Of a stretch of 64,000 bases of DNA, positions 26,754 to 35,406 are shown piece by piece; the stretch's first letter is position 1, and each line of letters begins with the position of its first letter. The stretch lies in contig NZ_BAAAFC010000001.1 in the NCBI RefSeq assembly GCF_039523335.1, forward strand, positions 1,116,001 to 1,180,000, read 5' to 3'. The position numbers and the translations under genes are program-made. The stretch comes from Marinobacter szutsaonensis. Lineage in GTDB: Bacteria > Pseudomonadota > Gammaproteobacteria > Pseudomonadales > Oleiphilaceae. The notes beneath the pieces were generated by a model, which saw nothing but the letters and a program-made list of their open reading frames with translations, was not told where the DNA came from and ran no database searches.

Positions 26754-27485
26754 TCAGCCCGGCTTTCGGGCAACGTAAACGGTGTTGAAGGATTCCCGGT
26801 TCTGGAACGGGTTATAAAACTTTACGACGTGGCAGGCAACATCGATGAACCCTTTCCGCAGCACGGCCATGAATTCGTCGTCCTCGCCTTCGTTTGACCA
26901 CATGGCGAAGATGCCTCCAGGCTTGAGCTGCCGGGCCATGAGGCCGATGTTTTCGACGGTGTAGAAGCTGGCGCTGGAATCGTGGAGCAGTGCCCGGGGC
27001 GAGTGGTCGATGTCCAGGAGGATGGCGTCGAACTGCTTGCCCGGGGCGTCGGGGTCAAAGCCGCCGGTTTCGGGATCGGCTACGGCGAGGTCGAAGAAGC
27101 TGCCGTGGATATAACGGGCCCGGGGATCGGCATTGATTTCCTTGCCCAGCGGCACGAGTTCCTGCTGGTGCCAGCGGATGACGGGCTCCAGGTACTCCAC
27201 TACGAGCAGTTCGCTCACCCGCTCGTGCTTGAGTGCGGCCACGGCGGTGTAGCCCAGGCCCAAGCCGCCAACCACGACACTCAGGTCTTCGCCTTTCGTT
27301 GCGTTCAGTCCCAAGTCGGAGAGGGCTATTTCGGCGTCCACGAACATGCTGGACATGAGGAATTCCTCGCCCAGTTTCACTTCGTAGATGTCCCTGTCGC
27401 CAATGGCCGGAATCCGGCGTCGCCTGAGGGTGATCTCACCGATCACAGACGGTTGGCTGTCTATTTGTTCGAAAAGCAGTCCCAT
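26754..27485 (-). CDS. Spermidine synthase-like protein
   Basis: 243-residue Rossmann-fold protein related to polyamine aminopropyltransferases. The nucleotide-binding motif VVGGLGLGYTAVAAL lies near residues 77-91, the acidic ELLVVEYLEPVI near 99-110 and FDAILLDIDHSPRAL near 155-169. It lacks the N-terminal beta domain pattern of true spermidine synthases, so the actual acceptor is uncertain; it could be a methyltransferase. The start at MGLLFEQ is chosen because the upstream in-frame stretch is non-coding and contains element 1 of the 107-bp repeats. Confidence 0.8.
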   Translation of the reverse strand: MGLLFEQIDSQPSVIGEITLRRRRIPAIGDRDIYEVKLGEEFLMSSMFVDAEIALSDLGLNATKGEDLSVVVGGLGLGYTAVAALKHERVSELLVVEYLEPVIRWHQQELVPLGKEINADPRARYIHGSFFDLAVADPETGGFDPDAPGKQFDAILLDIDHSPRALLHDSSASFYTVENIGLMARQLKPGGIFAMWSNEGEDDEFMAVLRKGFIDVACHVVKFYNPFQNRESFNTVYVARKPG

Positions 27486-27570
27486 GGATTCTGACTCTTT
27501 CGGTTGGTCTGGCTCTGGGTCCGTTTGGGCTTGAGAGTTTGCGACTCCTAGCCTGAAAGTCCGTGCAGTC

Positions 27571-27677
27571 GCCGGTGGGCAGGGCCGTCCAAAACCCGCT
27601 CCTTCGGCCCGTCCATGGGGCGCTTGAGCTCCGCCATCCATGACTCCGCACAGTTTTGGACGGCCCTGCCCACCGGC
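27571..27677 (-). repeat. 107-bp stem-loop element, copy 1
   Basis: A 25-bp left arm (27571-27595, GCCGGTGGGC...CCAAAAC) is perfectly complementary to the right arm (27653-27677) around a 57-nt centre (27596-27652). Read on the minus strand, the centre has the same length and 52 of 57 bases in common with the centre of copy 2 at 28327-28383. It contains GTCATGGATGGCGGAGCTC and an inner CCC-ATGGAC-GGG hairpin. It sits nine bases after the DUF1415 stop and 85 bases before the spermidine-synthase-like start. I do not recognise a named family. Confidence 0.9.
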
Positions 27678-27685
27678 TCTTTGTT

Positions 27686-28255
27686 CTACTCCCTTGGTCG
27701 CTCTGGGGAAGATCCACTGAGACACGACCTGAGGATATTCCTCATCTTCTCTGCGCCCAACTTCTCCATCAACTCGATATTCCGCTGGGGGATGCCTTCA
27801 ACATCGGGATAACTGTCAATCGCAGCCTCCAGACTGGCTTCCCGTAACAAGTGCAGCATCGGGAACGGAGAACGGTTGGTGTAATTCTCCGCCGAATCGG
27901 GCTCGGTGCCTTCAAACTGGTAGTCCGGGTGGAAACTGGCGATCTGATAAACGCCTTCCATTTCCAGGTAAGCCAACAAACCATCGGCCGCGTCGAGGAA
28001 TTCATTGTAGGGGCCAAAGTCCTCCAATACATTCGGGTGGATCAACAAGGTGGTTTCAATCTCCGGCTCGTCGTCCAGGCGCTGGAGTTCGGAATGCAGG
28101 GCGTGCAGTAGATCGTCTTCGGTCTCGGCTTCCGACACCACAAACCGCACCCGGTTCCGGACCAGTTCCCGTTTGGCGAACGGGCATAAGTTGTAGCCGA
28201 CGACCACGTCTTCGACCCATTTGCGGGTAGCGTTAATAATATCGGTCTCGCCCAA
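27686..28255 (-). CDS. DUF1415 protein
   Basis: 189-residue cytoplasmic protein of the DUF1415 family. Conserved-looking parts are TRKWVEDVVVGYNLCPFAKRE (from residue 10), LLIHPNVLEDFGPYNEFLD (70-88), IASFHPDYQFEGTEPD (104-119) and NRSPFPMLHLLREASLEAAI (127-146). The function is unknown; the invariant Cys in NLCPFAK suggests a redox or metal role, but that is a guess. The gene is bracketed by the two 107-bp elements in opposite orientation, an arrangement seen nowhere else in the window. Confidence 0.9.
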   Translation of the reverse strand: MGETDIINATRKWVEDVVVGYNLCPFAKRELVRNRVRFVVSEAETEDDLLHALHSELQRLDDEPEIETTLLIHPNVLEDFGPYNEFLDAADGLLAYLEMEGVYQIASFHPDYQFEGTEPDSAENYTNRSPFPMLHLLREASLEAAIDSYPDVEGIPQRNIELMEKLGAEKMRNILRSCLSGSSPERPRE

Positions 28256-28301
28256 GTTCTCTTCCTCACTATGATCGAAGGCTACTCACAGGTTGGAGCG
28301 G

Positions 28302-28408
28302 CCGTGTGGGCCTGGCTTTCCAAAACTGTGCGGAGCCATGGATGGCGGAGCTCAAGCGTCACATGGACGTGCCGAAGGAGCGTGTTTTGGAAAGCCAGGC
28401 CCACACGG
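28302..28408 (+). repeat. 107-bp stem-loop element, copy 2
   Basis: A 25-bp left arm (28302-28326, CCGTGTGGGC...CCAAAAC) is perfectly complementary to the right arm (28384-28408) around a 57-nt centre (28327-28383) with GCCATGGATGGCGGAGCTC and an inner CAC-ATGGAC-GTG hairpin. Compared with copy 1, the arms differ at seven positions, each matched by the opposite arm, while the centre is nearly unchanged. It lies between ybiT and the DUF1415 gene, in opposite orientation to copy 1. Confidence 0.9.
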
Positions 28409-28432
28409 GCGCCAGCACCCAAAGCCTAAATC

Positions 28433-30019
28433 TTACAGGTACCCCTGACTCCGAAGATAATCATCATAGGTACCACTAAAATCGGTAACCCCATCAGGCT
28501 TCATTTCGATAATCCGCGTAGCCAACGAAGAAACAAACTCCCGATCGTGGCTCACGAAAATCAGTGTACCCGGATAGTTCTCCAGCGCCAGGTTCAGCGC
28601 CTCGATGGACTCCATGTCCAGGTGGTTTGTGGGCTCGTCCATCAGCATCACATTGGGCTTCTGCAGAATCAGCTTGCCGAACAGCATCCGCCCCTGCTCG
28701 CCACCGGAAATCACCCGCACGGATTTGCCAATGTCATCACCGGAGAACAGCATGCGCCCCAACGTACCGCGAACCAGCTGCTCGCCGCCCTTGGTCCACT
28801 GGGCCATCCAGTCGGTCAGGGTTTCGTCCTCGGCGAAGTCGGCGGTGTGGTCCTGGGCGAAGTAGCCCACTTCGGCGCTGTCGGTCCACTTTACCTCGCC
28901 GCTGTCCGGTGTGTAGGCGCCGGCCAGGCACTGCAATAGCGTGGTCTTGCCGATGCCGTTAGGGCCGATGATCGCTACCCGCTCGCCGGCCTCGATCTGC
29001 AGGTCCATGTTCTCGAACAAGGGCTTTTCATCGAAACCCTTGGTCAGCTTATTCAGGGTCACCGCCTGGCGATGCAGCTTCTTGCCCTGCTCGAAGCGGA
29101 TAAACGGACTGACACGGCTTGAGGGCTTAACCTCTTCCAGCTGGATCTTGTCTATCTGGCGGGCGCGGGAAGTGGCCTGTTTGGCCTTGGAGGCGTTGGC
29201 GGAGAAGCGGCTGACGAACTGCTGGAGTTCGGCAATCTGCGCCTTCTTCTTGGCGTTGTCCGCCATCATGCGCTCGCGGGCCTGGGTGGCGGCGGTCATG
29301 TATTCGTCGTAGTTGCCCGGGAACAGCCGCAGTTCGCCGTAGTCCAGGTCCGCCATGTGAGTGCACACGCTGTTCAGGAAGTGGCGGTCGTGGGAGATGA
29401 TGATCATGGTACTGTTGCGAGCCACCAGGATGTTTTCCAGCCAGCGGATGGTGTTGATGTCCAGGTGGTTGGTGGGCTCGTCCAGCAACAGCACGTCCGG
29501 GTCGGAAAACAGCGCCTGGGCCAGCAGGACCCGCAGTTTCCAGCCCGGTGACAGGGCGCTCATGGGGCCATTGTGCTGTTCCAGGGGGATGTCCAGGCCC
29601 AGCAGCAGTTCGCCGGCGCGGGACTCGGCGGTGTAACCGTCCATTTCGGCAAACTGGATTTCAAGATCCGCCACGGCCATGCCGTCTTCCTCGCTCATTT
29701 CCGCCAGGGAGTAAATACGGTCACGTTCCTTCTTGACGTTCCACAGCTCTTCATGGCCCATGATTACGGTGTCCATAACCGTACAATCTTCGTAGGCGAA
29801 CTGGTCCTGGCGCAGTTTACCGAGCCGGATGTTGGGCTCCAGCATGACCTGGCCGGCCGAGGGCTCGAGGTCACCACCGAGGATCTTCATCAGGGTGGAC
29901 TTGCCGCAGCCGTTGGCGCCGATCAGGCCGTAGCGGTTGCCATTGCCGAATTTGGCGGAAACGTTTTCAAACAGGGGCTTTGCCCCGAACTGCATGGTGA
30001 TATTGGCGGTGGAAATCAA
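28433..30019 (-). CDS. ybiT: ABC-F ATPase YbiT
   Basis: 528-residue soluble ATPase with two ABC cassettes and no membrane part; ABC-F proteins act on the ribosome during translation. Walker A motifs are GANGCGKST (near residue 34) and GPNGIGKTT (near 350), and Walker [12 protein letters not shown] and [11 protein letters not shown]; the P-site linker [21 protein letters not shown] lies between. Residue-by-residue similarity to E. coli YbiT from the first codons sets the start at a TTG (30019), giving the expected length (530 in E. coli); no ATG fits. The upstream in-frame extension is not coding. Confidence 0.95.
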   Translation of the reverse strand: MISTANITMQFGAKPLFENVSAKFGNGNRYGLIGANGCGKSTLMKILGGDLEPSAGQVMLEPNIRLGKLRQDQFAYEDCTVMDTVIMGHEELWNVKKERDRIYSLAEMSEEDGMAVADLEIQFAEMDGYTAESRAGELLLGLDIPLEQHNGPMSALSPGWKLRVLLAQALFSDPDVLLLDEPTNHLDINTIRWLENILVARNSTMIIISHDRHFLNSVCTHMADLDYGELRLFPGNYDEYMTAATQARERMMADNAKKKAQIAELQQFVSRFSANASKAKQATSRARQIDKIQLEEVKPSSRVSPFIRFEQGKKLHRQAVTLNKLTKGFDEKPLFENMDLQIEAGERVAIIGPNGIGKTTLLQCLAGAYTPDSGEVKWTDSAEVGYFAQDHTADFAEDETLTDWMAQWTKGGEQLVRGTLGRMLFSGDDIGKSVRVISGGEQGRMLFGKLILQKPNVMLMDEPTNHLDMESIEALNLALENYPGTLIFVSHDREFVSSLATRIIEMKPDGVTDFSGTYDDYLRSQGYL

Positions 30020-30201
30020 GAAAAAACCTGTCGATGTGGGGCCGGCAGGGCGCCGGCGAAGAGAAAGCCGGCATTGTACAGGTTTGCCGCGAGGACTGTG
30101 AGGCCGCAGAAACACGGATAAAAAGCGCTTGCCTCCGGCAGGCTGTGCGGGCAGCATTCCCGTTCTGACGTACCCATTAATCCTGACACAGGAAACTGAT
30201 C

Positions 30202-30480
30202 ATGGCACAAGCAACCGCACGCCACATTCTGGTGGACAGTGAAGCAAAATGTGAAGAACTGAAGAAGGCCATCGAAGGCGGCCAGGATTTTGCCGAAGTG
30301 GCAAAGCAGCACTCCTCCTGCCCCTCTGGGCGCAACGGCGGCGACCTGGGTTCTTTCGGCCCAGGCCAGATGGTGCCGGAGTTTGACAAGGCGGTATTCA
30401 ACAGCGAACTGAACACCGTGATCGGTCCGATCAAGACCCAGTTCGGCTACCACCTGCTGGAAGTCACCAGCCGCAGCTGA
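30202..30480 (+). CDS. ppiC: Parvulin-type peptidyl-prolyl isomerase
   Basis: 92-residue stand-alone parvulin without signal peptide, thus cytoplasmic. It speeds cis-trans isomerisation at proline bonds. ARHILVDSEAKCEEL (residues 6-20), GGDLGSFGPGQMVPEFDKAVF (46-66) and FGYHLLEV (82-89) are the family hallmarks. AGGA lies before the ATG. The TGA overlaps the start of the following gene. Confidence 0.95.
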   Translation: MAQATARHILVDSEAKCEELKKAIEGGQDFAEVAKQHSSCPSGRNGGDLGSFGPGQMVPEFDKAVFNSELNTVIGPIKTQFGYHLLEVTSRS

Positions 30481-31430
30481 TGGGTTCTGGTGCCACCCCC
30501 GAACGGCTCCGCAAAGGCCAGCGACTGCAAATGCTGGCCTTTGTAGGTGCTGCCGGGGTGGCACCGCTGCTGTTTATCGGCGGCCCGGACTGGGCATCAG
30601 GTCCTTTTTACCGGTCCGCGTGGAACCTCGGCCATATCGGCCTCTTTGCCCTTCTGATCCTCGCGTTTAAACCCTGGCAATGGCTCGCAGGCTGGCGACT
30701 CTGGCTGACCGCTACCGCTGCAGTCCTGCTGCTGGGCATCCTGATCGAATTGTTGCAGTCCGGAACGGATCGGCAGGCCGACGGGCACGATATTCTGAGG
30801 AATCTGCTGGGGGTCTGGCTTGTACTCGCCTGGCGGCCGGTCGTTTCCCGCAGCACCCGCGCGGATGCGCGTTCCTGGGTCCTCCCCACAGTCACCGCCC
30901 TGTTACTTCTGTTCGAACTTGGCACCACCGGCGCAGTCGCCGCCCGGCAATGGCAGGTCCACCACCAGCTTCCTCTACTCTATGATTTCCGGCAAAAAGA
31001 TCCCTCCCCATTCTGGAGCGGCAATGCGTTTCCCTCCGATGAACACACCGCAAACCAACCCCAAAGCCTGAAGATTGAACTGGGCACGGAAACCTACTCC
31101 GGCATATCCCTGAATAACCTGCCCGCCGACTGGCGTGGCTACGAGCAGCTGACCGTCACGATGTTCAATCCCCGGCGGGAACCGCTAACGCTTACACTCA
31201 GGATCAACGATGTGGCCCATGACCGCGGCGACAATGCCTACGGCGATCGTTTCAACACGCGACTGGTCCTGGATCCCGGCGCCAATACTTTCGCCATCAA
31301 CCTCGATGACGTCAGAAATGCGCCGGCGAGCCGGCACATGGATATGGCCAACGTACGGAGACTGGGGCTTTTCGCCGTGCGCCTGCCGGCGCCCCGAACC
31401 GTTTATCTGTCGGATCTGAGACTGAACTAA
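30480..31430 (+). CDS. VanZ-like membrane protein with C-terminal beta domain
   Basis: 316-residue protein. The N-terminal half (about 17-165) has several helices and the VanZ-like pattern (NLGHIGLFALLILAF; ILIELLQSGTDRQADGHDILRNLLG, split across residues 87-112). After another helix (about 138-155) comes a 150-residue region facing out of the cytoplasm, rich in beta strands, resembling carbohydrate-binding or CIA30-like sandwiches (SGISLNNLPADWRGYEQLTV; YLSDLRLN). The role is unknown, plausibly cell-surface glycan related. Its ATG overlaps the ppiC stop (TGATG). Confidence 0.75.
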   Translation: MGSGATPERLRKGQRLQMLAFVGAAGVAPLLFIGGPDWASGPFYRSAWNLGHIGLFALLILAFKPWQWLAGWRLWLTATAAVLLLGILIELLQSGTDRQADGHDILRNLLGVWLVLAWRPVVSRSTRADARSWVLPTVTALLLLFELGTTGAVAARQWQVHHQLPLLYDFRQKDPSPFWSGNAFPSDEHTANQPQSLKIELGTETYSGISLNNLPADWRGYEQLTVTMFNPRREPLTLTLRINDVAHDRGDNAYGDRFNTRLVLDPGANTFAINLDDVRNAPASRHMDMANVRRLGLFAVRLPAPRTVYLSDLRLN

Positions 31431-32608
31431 CCAAGGGTCCAGGGGTTGCGGGTGATCGGCTCCGCGCCGTCGTCCGTGACCAGGATGGTCTCGCTACAGC
31501 CTATGCCCCACTGGTTGGGAATGCGCAGGCAAATGGGCAGATGGAAGACCATGCCCGCTCGGAATTCCATGTTGCCGCCCCGGGCGATGAAGCCCGAGCC
31601 TTCGACCCAGGAAGGCGGGAACTGGGCACCGACCGTATAGCCGAATACCCCGGAGAAGAACACCTTGTCGGCCAGCGGCTGCAGCGCCCGCTCGGCGTCA
31701 TGGGCGGCCTGATCAAAGGTAACGCCGGGGCGAATCGAGTTCAGCAGCGTGTCCACAATGCGTCGACAGCCGTCGTGGACCCGCTCCATTTCAGAGGACG
31801 GCCGCGCTCCGGCCACAATGGTCCGCATCATGGGTGCCGTGTAGCGCTGCCAGGCGGATCCGAATTCCAGGAACACCGGATCCCCTTCCTGGATCACGGT
31901 GCGCTTGTGGTTGCAGTGAATCACGCTGCTGCGCCGCCCGGTGGTAACGATCGGCTGCATACTCATGAATTCACTGCCGGCTTCCAGCAGGGCCCGGGCA
32001 CCGACCGCGGCAATGTCATTATCGGTGACACCGGGGCGCACCGCCGCCACTGCAGCTTCGAGCCCTTCGGCGGTTATCCGGGCACTTTCCCGCAACAAGC
32101 CAATCTCGGCCTGCGACTTCACGATCCGGATCTTTTTCAGCAAGCCGCCGTTGTTGAGGAACCGGACACCGGGCATCCGTGCCTTGAGTCCTTCCAACAC
32201 CCCCTGGCGCAGGGAGCCGTGCCAGGCATCGATGCCGACTGTTTCAACGCCGTCGTTGAGGATCTGCACGAGCGGTTCCAGCACTTCGCCGATACCCTCC
32301 CAGCGGTAGCCGCTGACCCGGGCAACCCGGGTGGTGACCATGGCCGGCCCCATTTCGATGGACGGCACCTGCAAGAGGAGTTCTTCCTGGGTGGCCACCA
32401 GGGCGACATGGACGGACACCTCGAAGGTGCTATAACCGGTCAGATAGAAGATATCGGAAGGATCGGTCAGCAGCAGCGCTCCGAAGTCTTCCCGGGCCAT
32501 ACGATCCCGGACACGGGCCAGCCGCTGGTCAAATTCCTTTTGGGTAAACGGGCACTCCAACCCTCTGAGTTGCGAGGACAAGGCTTTCTGATAGGCATTG
32601 AAATCCAT
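31427..32608 (-). CDS. M24-fold hydrolase, ectoine hydrolase/creatinase-like
   Basis: 393-residue pita-bread-fold protein with an N-terminal creatinase domain (about 20-160) and a C-terminal M24 domain (about 175-385). The five metal ligands of Xaa-Pro peptidases are not kept: LEFGSAW replaces the LDxG Asp, TAPMMRT replaces the ADxTRT Asp, and GAQFPPSW replaces the HGxGH region. This pattern is that of the metal-free creatinase and ectoine hydrolase (DoeA) branch, where GYxxGxxxPPxW also occurs. GGGGAG before the ATG at 32608 sets the start. No other ectoine genes are near. Confidence 0.8.
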   Translation of the reverse strand: MDFNAYQKALSSQLRGLECPFTQKEFDQRLARVRDRMAREDFGALLLTDPSDIFYLTGYSTFEVSVHVALVATQEELLLQVPSIEMGPAMVTTRVARVSGYRWEGIGEVLEPLVQILNDGVETVGIDAWHGSLRQGVLEGLKARMPGVRFLNNGGLLKKIRIVKSQAEIGLLRESARITAEGLEAAVAAVRPGVTDNDIAAVGARALLEAGSEFMSMQPIVTTGRRSSVIHCNHKRTVIQEGDPVFLEFGSAWQRYTAPMMRTIVAGARPSSEMERVHDGCRRIVDTLLNSIRPGVTFDQAAHDAERALQPLADKVFFSGVFGYTVGAQFPPSWVEGSGFIARGGNMEFRAGMVFHLPICLRIPNQWGIGCSETILVTDDGAEPITRNPWTLG

Positions 32609-32705
32609 AGCGACTCTCCCCACTCGCATATACTAGGGAGAGTGGACCGAAATCGGACTTTGTACAAATTTCACACACCGGAAAATTCAATTACCGGGAG
32701 CAGGT

Positions 32706-33785
32706 ATGGACTGCAAACGACAGCCCAGCGGAGCGGTTCAGGTCAGCGTTGAGCTGGGCGCCCTGACCAGCGTGGCCAAAGACCCGCAGGTGGCGGTTCG
32801 AGTTGGGCCGGTGGTGGCCTCCCTGGTCAACGGCGTGGGCGGCGACCCGCTGTTGCAGTTGCGGTTACTGCATGAATCCCGGAGCCTGCTGTTTGACCTG
32901 GGCGATACCGGCCGTATGCCCCTGCGCTCCGCCCACCAGGTCAGTGATGTCTTTATCAGCCATTGCCACGCTGACCACATCGGCGGATTCATGTGGTTCC
33001 TGCGCAGCCGCATCGGCCACTTTCCACCCTGCCGGTTGTTCGGACCGCCCGGGCTGATGCGTCACATCTCCGGCATGATCAGCGGCATCCTGTGGGACCG
33101 GGTCGAGGACCGGGGCCCACGGTTTGTGGTTCACGAGTGGCATGGAGATCATCTAAAGCGCTGGAAGATCACCGCCGGCGATCCGGCACCGACACCCCTG
33201 GAGGATCAGCCCACGCCCGACGGCGTGCTTTACCGTGAGCCGGAATTCCAGGTGCGTGCGGCCTTGCTGGACCATGGCACCCCGGTTCTGGCTTACGCCT
33301 GGGAGCCCTTCGGCAAGCTTCAGGTGCGCAACGACCGTCTTAAGGCGATGGGTTTGCTACCGGGACCATGGCTGCACGATCTGAAAATGGCGGTGTTGCG
33401 CAAGCGGCCTGACGAGCTGATTTCACCGGACGCCTCCTGCACCTGGCGGGCGGAGGACCTGGCTCGCAAGCTCCTGATTCAGGCACCCGGGGACAAGGTG
33501 GTCTATGGCACAGACTTCGCGGATACCCCGGAAAACATGGAGAAAATGACCGCGCTGGCACACGGCGCCCACACCCTGTTCTGCGAAGCTTCGTTCATGA
33601 ACGCGGACGAGGCCCAGGCCCACCGGACCCATCACCTCACTACCCGGGCCTGCGCCCAGATTGCCAACGGGGCGCAGGTCCGGCAACTGATCGCGTTCCA
33701 TTTTTCCCACCGCTATGAACGCAAACGGGAGGCCGTTTACCGGGAACTGCAGGAGTTTACTGACCGCCTGGTGATTCCGGACTGA
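32706..33785 (+). CDS. Metallo-beta-lactamase-fold hydrolase, RNase Z-like
   Basis: 359-residue MBL-fold protein. The zinc motif HCHADH (residues 85-90, in FISHCHADHIGG) and a downstream GTDFADT with AFHFSHRY near the end give the RNase Z-like layout. Length and ligands fit a tRNase Z-related enzyme, but the exosite arm that grips tRNA is not evident, so the substrate is open. The start ATG follows GGGAGCAGGT. The last 29 bases overlap the convergent DUF2059 gene. Confidence 0.82.
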   Translation: MDCKRQPSGAVQVSVELGALTSVAKDPQVAVRVGPVVASLVNGVGGDPLLQLRLLHESRSLLFDLGDTGRMPLRSAHQVSDVFISHCHADHIGGFMWFLRSRIGHFPPCRLFGPPGLMRHISGMISGILWDRVEDRGPRFVVHEWHGDHLKRWKITAGDPAPTPLEDQPTPDGVLYREPEFQVRAALLDHGTPVLAYAWEPFGKLQVRNDRLKAMGLLPGPWLHDLKMAVLRKRPDELISPDASCTWRAEDLARKLLIQAPGDKVVYGTDFADTPENMEKMTALAHGAHTLFCEASFMNADEAQAHRTHHLTTRACAQIANGAQVRQLIAFHFSHRYERKREAVYRELQEFTDRLVIPD

Positions 33786-34587
33786 GGAAGCGGGACATCT
33801 GCTTGCCTACGCTTTCCACCGGGTCGGTAATGGCCTGCTGGATACTGTTGGTAACCACACGGGAAAATGCCGAACCGGCGTCACTTTCCAGGAAGTCCAG
33901 GTACAGACCCAGCTCCTGGTCACTGACGTTACGGTAGGTATACAGATAACTGTCGTAGACCTGCTGTTCCATCATGCCGCGCAGCATGCTCCTCTGCCCC
34001 TCGATACGCTGGCGCAGCCGCTCGTAGTGCACGGAGTCGGTGCTCAGTGCAGCCATCGCCGTCGCCATGCCCAGCTGCACCGCAATGGAGGTATCCACGG
34101 CGCTTTCGGTAGCACGGGATGCGCGATCAAACCGGTCAAACATGCGGGCCCTTTCGGTACCCTGGTACTTTTCATTCAGGGCCGGAGCCTGAGCCCGAAC
34201 CTGCTGCCAGCTGTCCGGGGCCGATGCAGCGATTTCCGCTTCGGCGATCTTCCGCGCCACAGGTGTCTCATACCAGTCACGCACCGCTTCCAACTGCGCA
34301 TCCGAGAGGTTCTCGTCCAGGTCGGCGATGATCCGGCGTTCGATGTCCTCGGCCCGGAAACTGCTGCTGACAATACTCCCCAGGGTTTCCGCCACCATCG
34401 GCGGTACCTGGCCGCTGCGCTTCATGCCCTCGCGAATCCCCTGGCTCATCATCGCCGGGTATTGGGCAACGATGTCGTCAATGGGAGAGGCTGCCAGCAC
34501 CTGCTGGGCACTCGGGGCGGCATGGGCCATTCCGCCAGCCAGCAGTGTTGCGACTAAAAGAGGTTTAACTAGGGTGCCAAGTCTCAT
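33757..34587 (-). CDS. Exported DUF2059-domain protein
   Basis: 276-residue protein with a clear signal peptide (cleavage likely after AHA, residue 23). DUF2059-type helical segments follow (DLDENLSDAQLEAVRDWYETPVARKIAEAE, from about residue 88; VYDSYLYTYRNVSDQELGLYLDFLES near 206-231). It is likely periplasmic. The function is unknown. It is divergent from the SLT-like gene and convergent with the MBL-fold gene. Confidence 0.8.
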   Translation of the reverse strand: MRLGTLVKPLLVATLLAGGMAHAAPSAQQVLAASPIDDIVAQYPAMMSQGIREGMKRSGQVPPMVAETLGSIVSSSFRAEDIERRIIADLDENLSDAQLEAVRDWYETPVARKIAEAEIAASAPDSWQQVRAQAPALNEKYQGTERARMFDRFDRASRATESAVDTSIAVQLGMATAMAALSTDSVHYERLRQRIEGQRSMLRGMMEQQVYDSYLYTYRNVSDQELGLYLDFLESDAGSAFSRVVTNSIQQAITDPVESVGKQMSRFLSPESPGGQ

Positions 34588-34677
34588 TTCACTATCATCC
34601 TGGGTTGGGAATACCGCCGTTTATGACACGGCCGCAGGCCCCTCAGCAAGCCATTCAGAGCTCCGGGAGATGACAGT

Positions 34678-35406
34678 TTGGTAGGGAAATCGCGCAAACC
34701 ACGCCCCAGGCGCAGACAGCGTCGCGGCAAGCGCCTTAATGTGTGGCGTGCGCGGGCAAAGTGGTACGGATTACCCGTGCTGGGCTTGCTGGTGGGCGTG
34801 TGGGCTACCCTCCGGTTCAGCCTGCTCGCCCCGGATCCACCCGCCAACCCGGACAATCTGTGTGAGATTTTCCGGGAACACACCGTCTGGTACGACTACG
34901 CCCGAGCCTCCCAGGAAAAATGGGGGACGCCCATCGCCACCCAGATGGCCTTCGTGTATTACGAATCCTCGTTCCGCAGTCACGCCCGGCCGCCGCGGAC
35001 CCTGCTCTGGGGGCTGATCCCATGGACCCGGCCCACCACAGCCTTCGGCTACGCCCAGGCGCTGGATCCGGCCTGGCGGGAATATCTGGCAGCAAATGAT
35101 GGCGGCTGGCTGACCGTACGCTCGGACATGGCATACGCACTGGATTTCGTGGGCTGGTACAACCGCCTGAGCCATGAACACCTGGGCATTCCCTTCACGG
35201 CTCCCCGGGAACTCTACCTGGCCTACCATGAGGGCCGCGGCGGCTATACCCGCAGAACCTATGACCAGAAGCCGGAGATCCAGGCACTCGCTGCCCGGGT
35301 CCGCAGCCGGGCGTTCCGTTACCATAACCAGCTGCAGCAGTGCGAACAGGAGTTCCAGTGCTGGCGCTGGTACCAGTTCTGGCCTTTCTGCCGGGCAGAG
35401 CAGTGA
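34678..35406 (+). CDS. Membrane-anchored transglycosylase SLT-like protein
   Basis: 242-residue protein that starts at a TTG with GGGAGA seven bases upstream. A very basic N-terminus (KSRKPRPRRRQRRGKR) precedes one helix (about 30-48), and the rest is outside the cytoplasm. The motif AFVYYESSFRSHARPP near residue 91 carries the Glu expected of a lytic transglycosylase, with FGYAQALDPAWREYL near 122 and LAYHEGRGGY near 182. It probably cuts or binds peptidoglycan. Confidence 0.78.
   Translation: MVGKSRKPRPRRRQRRGKRLNVWRARAKWYGLPVLGLLVGVWATLRFSLLAPDPPANPDNLCEIFREHTVWYDYARASQEKWGTPIATQMAFVYYESSFRSHARPPRTLLWGLIPWTRPTTAFGYAQALDPAWREYLAANDGGWLTVRSDMAYALDFVGWYNRLSHEHLGIPFTAPRELYLAYHEGRGGYTRRTYDQKPEIQALAARVRSRAFRYHNQLQQCEQEFQCWRWYQFWPFCRAEQ

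Noticed and set aside
30020..30157. N-terminal extension of ybiT by 46 codons
   Set aside because: The residues do not resemble YbiT, and the TTG at 30019 gives an exact match to the family's N-terminus.
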